NCBI GenBank assembly: GCA_003586115.2
Contig: QVOM02000049.1
Span: 23,117,765-23,181,764, forward strand
Length of the DNA: 64,000 bases
Source: Salvator merianae
Lineage: Eukaryota > Chordata > Lepidosauria > Squamata > Teiidae
Direction: 5' to 3'
This document shows positions 60,806 to 64,000 of this stretch, piece after piece (the stretch's first letter is position 1; every line of letters begins with the position of its first letter). The position numbers and the translations under genes were made by a program. The notes under the pieces are model-generated. The model searched no databases. It was not told where the DNA came from and saw only the letters and a list, made by a program, of their open reading frames with translations.

Positions 60806-61393
60806 TTAAGTTACCTGTGCAATGAAAGTTCTGACTTAATGGAGAAGAGAGCAATGAAAGGTTAACCATCGATTAAACCACCTCCCCTTAGCAAAACCTT
60901 CACAGAAGAGCACACTACCACTTTCCCTTCCTAATTTTCATATTTTTTTTTTGTGTCACAAACCCAAGATGTGAGTTTTCTTGAAGCTTTGGTACGCAGT
61001 TGTGGCAAGAGTTGACTCTGATGTTAGCAGAATGGGAAGTGTAAGCTTAGCTGAAGTTCACTTTAACTGGCACGACACCTGAGTCAATCTGTTCCATCTT
61101 TTCCAAGCTGGTGCCTTCTGCATGTTGGGGCACTCAGTTCATCTGCCAGTGGAAGATAGGGGCCTAAGAAAGGGAAACCAATGGCAGGTGCAGTCATGGG
61201 TAGAAACACATAGTGTTAAAGATAAGGAAAACATCGTGACGTCTCACTTATCACCCTGGGTAATAAAATTTGTGAATGGGAATAAATAGTAGATAAGTTC
61301 TGAGAGGTCAGGTTTGATTTCCACTATCCGTGTTTATTGGCCATATTGGCAGGTACTGATGGGAGCTGCAGTCCAAACCATCTTGAAGGAACC

Positions 61394-61451
61394 AGGGCAG
61401 GGCAGGGCAGGGCAGGGCAAGGCAAGGCAAGGCTAGGCAAGGCAAGGCAAG
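61394..61451 (+). repeat. (GGCAG)n/(GGCAA)n minisatellite
   Basis: Pentamer array that changes from GGCAG to GGCAA units part-way. Confidence 0.93.
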
Positions 61452-61465
61452 CTGCTGTGTGCTCG

Positions 61466-61681
61466 AGCTGTGATCAGACACAGCAAAAACAAAAGCGTCT
61501 CTGAGACACCTTATTGAAGGTTCTGAGGTGGGATTGTTCATACACCAGTCTGCCCCTCCCCCGTTGCATGAACATTCTATGCTAGAAAAGGAGGATTAGA
61601 AACGGCTGCGGCCACGAGGGCCACACATTGTCTCTCTGAGGTGCCTCTGAGGCACCCCTTTTGTTATGTCTAAACACACCC
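61466..61681. mobile_element. Foldback MITE, family 3, degraded
   Basis: AGCTGTGATCAGACACAGC to TTATGTCTAAACACACC; the interior GGAGGATTAGAAACGG corresponds to the family centre in reverse. Confidence 0.6.
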
Positions 61682-63144
61682 TAAGTTGGGCAAAAACAAA
61701 CATGCACCGGAGAGCAGAAGAATAATCTGACTGAGCTAACCAGCTTGAGCAACTGAATGCAGGGTCCAACTGAACACTACTTGGATAGACTAGCATCCCT
61801 GTAAAGTTTGGAGGACAGGGTGCATTGTGGGAATTCAGATGGGTTTGCATGCCAAAGTTATAAGCCGGCACAGACTGCTTTTGCACCTGTTTTCACTTCA
61901 CACCAAAGTATCCATAAGTTCCAAAATAGTTTGCAAACTAAGTACACCGCAGTTTGGTCTACAGAAGCACAGCATTCCAAACTCAGGCTCTGCCTGCTAA
62001 ATTTAAGGAAATCTGTAAGAAGTCCCAGGATAAAAAAAGTCATGTATGAACATCTGCACACTTTACCTGTTCCTGTATTTTGGAAGAGATGCTTCTTTGG
62101 ACAAATATGCTGGATAAGAGTTAAGCTGCTGTACTGTGCACTACCAAGCTTAGAAATCACATCATGTACTTTCTTCTGACACTATATGTTTGTTTGATTG
62201 GGCGTCTCCAAGTCATTCAATAGCATAGACGAATTCATTTGAGTAGGATTCAACATTCACATAGACTTTGACACCAGAGGACTCCAAATGCAACAAACTT
62301 TGCCCGCTCCTAAAACAAGTCCATTCCCAATTTGAACACTGGCTTCTTGGTTATTCCTATTGTGGACACTGTTTTCAGATTGTATCAGTAGGATAGTAAT
62401 TTTACAAGGAGAAACAGGAAAGATGGGTGTCTGCCCAGACCTTGAGATGCAGGGTTTAGAACAAGGTTAGATATAACATACTGTACATGCTATTCTTCAC
62501 ACAGTAGTAGTGCATTCTTGCTGTTTTAATGCCAGAAGATTGACATGTAACTCATTAGCTTCCTTCTCCATGTGGAGACATAAATAAATAAGGCAAATTG
62601 TTCACTAAGGTGAAAATAACTTACACCCAGCATTTCAGCACTCACAGAGTTTCATGTATCTTGTCAAACAGCAATTGATCCTCTTCCCTAGAAGTTTCTC
62701 TTTTAAATATTCTGAAAGTATTACAGATAACTGTTAACAAAGAGGTTTCCTGGAATTACACTTTTTTACTGTGAAATTGTATTTCACAGAAAGGGCATAA
62801 GAATGTTTCTTATGTGTCAATTCTCAGAGGGCTACAAGTGATAACCTATTCAGGCAGATAAAGGATGAGCGATCCTATAAAAGCCCCCACATTTATGAAG
62901 AGTGTTTTCAAGTATTGGACTTAGCAATCATTGTAGTATATGATCACCACAGAAACTGCTCTAAGGCTATGCCTAATACTTCAGAGAAGTCTAAAAACTC
63001 TACAGTCTATTTGCAAACTATCTTTGCACTTTGCTTAGTCAATGTGTAACTCGATGTACATTATTTGAGCCTGTAGGTAGCACTGTATTTGATTTCTTGC
63101 TCTGATGGGAATTAGTCTGCAGTTAGCCTCTGAAGCGTTAAGAC
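61682..63144. other. Downstream flank, no recognised feature
   Basis: Unique AT-rich DNA with no supported exon. Confidence 0.4.
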
Positions 63145-63393
63145 TGGACAGATTCATGGAGGACAAGTGTATCAATGGCAACTAGCATGGATGCCTAGAT
63201 ACTGTCTCCAGGTTGGAGAAACAGGCAGGATGCCTCTAAAGGCCATCTGCAGGGAGTTGAGAGCAGGGGAAGGTTTTGTCTTTTATTCTGCTTGAGAATG
63301 CCCAGAAGCAACTGGTGGGCCACTGTGTGAGTCAGGATGCTGGACTAGATGGACCGAGGTTCAATCCAGCAGGGCTCCTCTTATGTTCCTAAG
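63145..63393 (+). mobile_element. CR1-type LINE 3' tail
   Basis: Uninterrupted counterpart of 37420-37870: TATCAATGGCAACTAGCATG, then CTCCAGGTTGGAGAAACAGG, ending CTCTTATGTTCC. Confidence 0.8.
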
Positions 63394-63426
63394 ATGCCTT
63401 TTCTCTAGGGGAGTGCAAAATTTATT

Positions 63427-63505
63427 TATTTGTTTACATTTTTATACCGCCCTAAACCTAACGGTCCCAGGGTGGTTTACAATTGAAATATAACAGTTAA
63501 AATTG
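63427..63505 (-). mobile_element. LINE 3' end fragment (reverse)
   Basis: TTTTTATACCGCCCTAAACC and CCAGGGTGGTTTACAATTG, a reversed L2-like tail. Confidence 0.5.
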
Positions 63506-63919
63506 TGAAATTAAATAGGCAGCATTTCAACAACTGAATCCCAGCAGGAGGAACTCTGAAATACAGTTCTAAAATATTTGGAACAGCCATATGCAGCCAA
63601 AGCTGGGCCAGTGTTTACGCATCCTAGTATGCCTCTGTTGCCCTTCTAGGCACAAGGTAATATACATACTTCTGTCACTCAGAGGAGAGTGTGGGGTCAG
63701 ATCTCACCACCTGTGCTGCATGATGATATATATCATTGCATGGCACTGTGCATGTTGGGGCCTGCTGGGGCTTCCCTTGGCCAGCACCAGTCTCCAAAAT
63801 GGCAAATAGCACTTCACTTCAGCATTATTTGAAGGCCAGTGTGGGCTAGGGAAAGCTCCAACAAGCCCTGAAATGCACAGTGCTGAGTTCTGATGACATG
63901 CTGTGGCATGGAACAACAA

Positions 63920-63961
63920 TCCATCCATCCATCCATCCATCCATCCATCCATCCATCCATC
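63920..63961 (+). repeat. (ATCC)n microsatellite
   Basis: About ten perfect ATCC units. Confidence 0.95.
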
Positions 63962-64000
63962 ATCAGTCATTCAGTTTTGCACACCCTAGTTTTATTTCCC

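Noticed and set aside
36430..64000. EXOC2 (SEC5) exons on the minus strand
   Set aside because: Expected from mammalian gene order, but no frame looks like an exocyst protein. In mammals the gap from IRF4 to EXOC2 is larger than the sequence left here.

Overview
This is vertebrate genomic DNA: introns with GT-AG borders, microsatellites, CpG islands and many transposon remnants. It carries one protein gene I can recognise, interferon regulatory factor 4 (IRF4), on the + strand. Eight coding exons lie between 11167 and 35261. They join without a frame break into 1371 nt, a 456-residue protein plus stop. The host is probably a squamate reptile (lizard or snake). The protein is a clearly non-mammalian IRF4, and the repeats are BovB/RTE pieces, CR1 3' tails ending in an 8-bp TTCTTATG-type repeat, L2-like LINE tails and many short foldback DNA transposons. 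I cannot name the species.

Layout. 1-3180: upstream flank with a duplicated 81-bp segment, a GATA array and a 180-bp MITE. 3181-5560: a CpG-rich block with an NF-kB-type motif (3740-3749), a TATA-like box and a very good splice donor (4030/4031); it is a candidate distal promoter or first exon. 5733-6184: a 450-bp pure-strand CTTT tract. 6190-9700: mostly featureless flank with one CR1 tail. 9700-11420: the main CpG island over the IRF4 5' end. 11167-35261: IRF4 coding exons, with introns holding CR1, BovB, L2-like and MITE copies. 35262 to about 36.5 kb: 3' UTR with one MITE-like insertion and a candidate ATTAAA signal at 36421. From there to 64000: gene-poor, repeat-rich downstream DNA with no exon I can support. 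In mammals EXOC2 lies downstream and DUSP22 upstream of IRF4; I found no exon of either.

The most unusual content is in the repeats. Several short foldback families, one with five copies of 180-182 bp, carry 3-bp target duplications (ATT, AAT, AAA, ATA, TTT, TTG, AGA, TAG) that are not the TWA expected of typical Harbinger elements. Four copies of another repeat preserve a hammerhead-ribozyme-like core (CUGAAGA, stem, GAAA) with a compensatory base-pair change. There are also nested insertions with readable empty sites, a GC-rich hAT-like MITE with an 8-bp duplication, and a near-perfect 147-bp palindrome. Apart from IRF4 and its promoter and 3' UTR I see no regulated gene system here.
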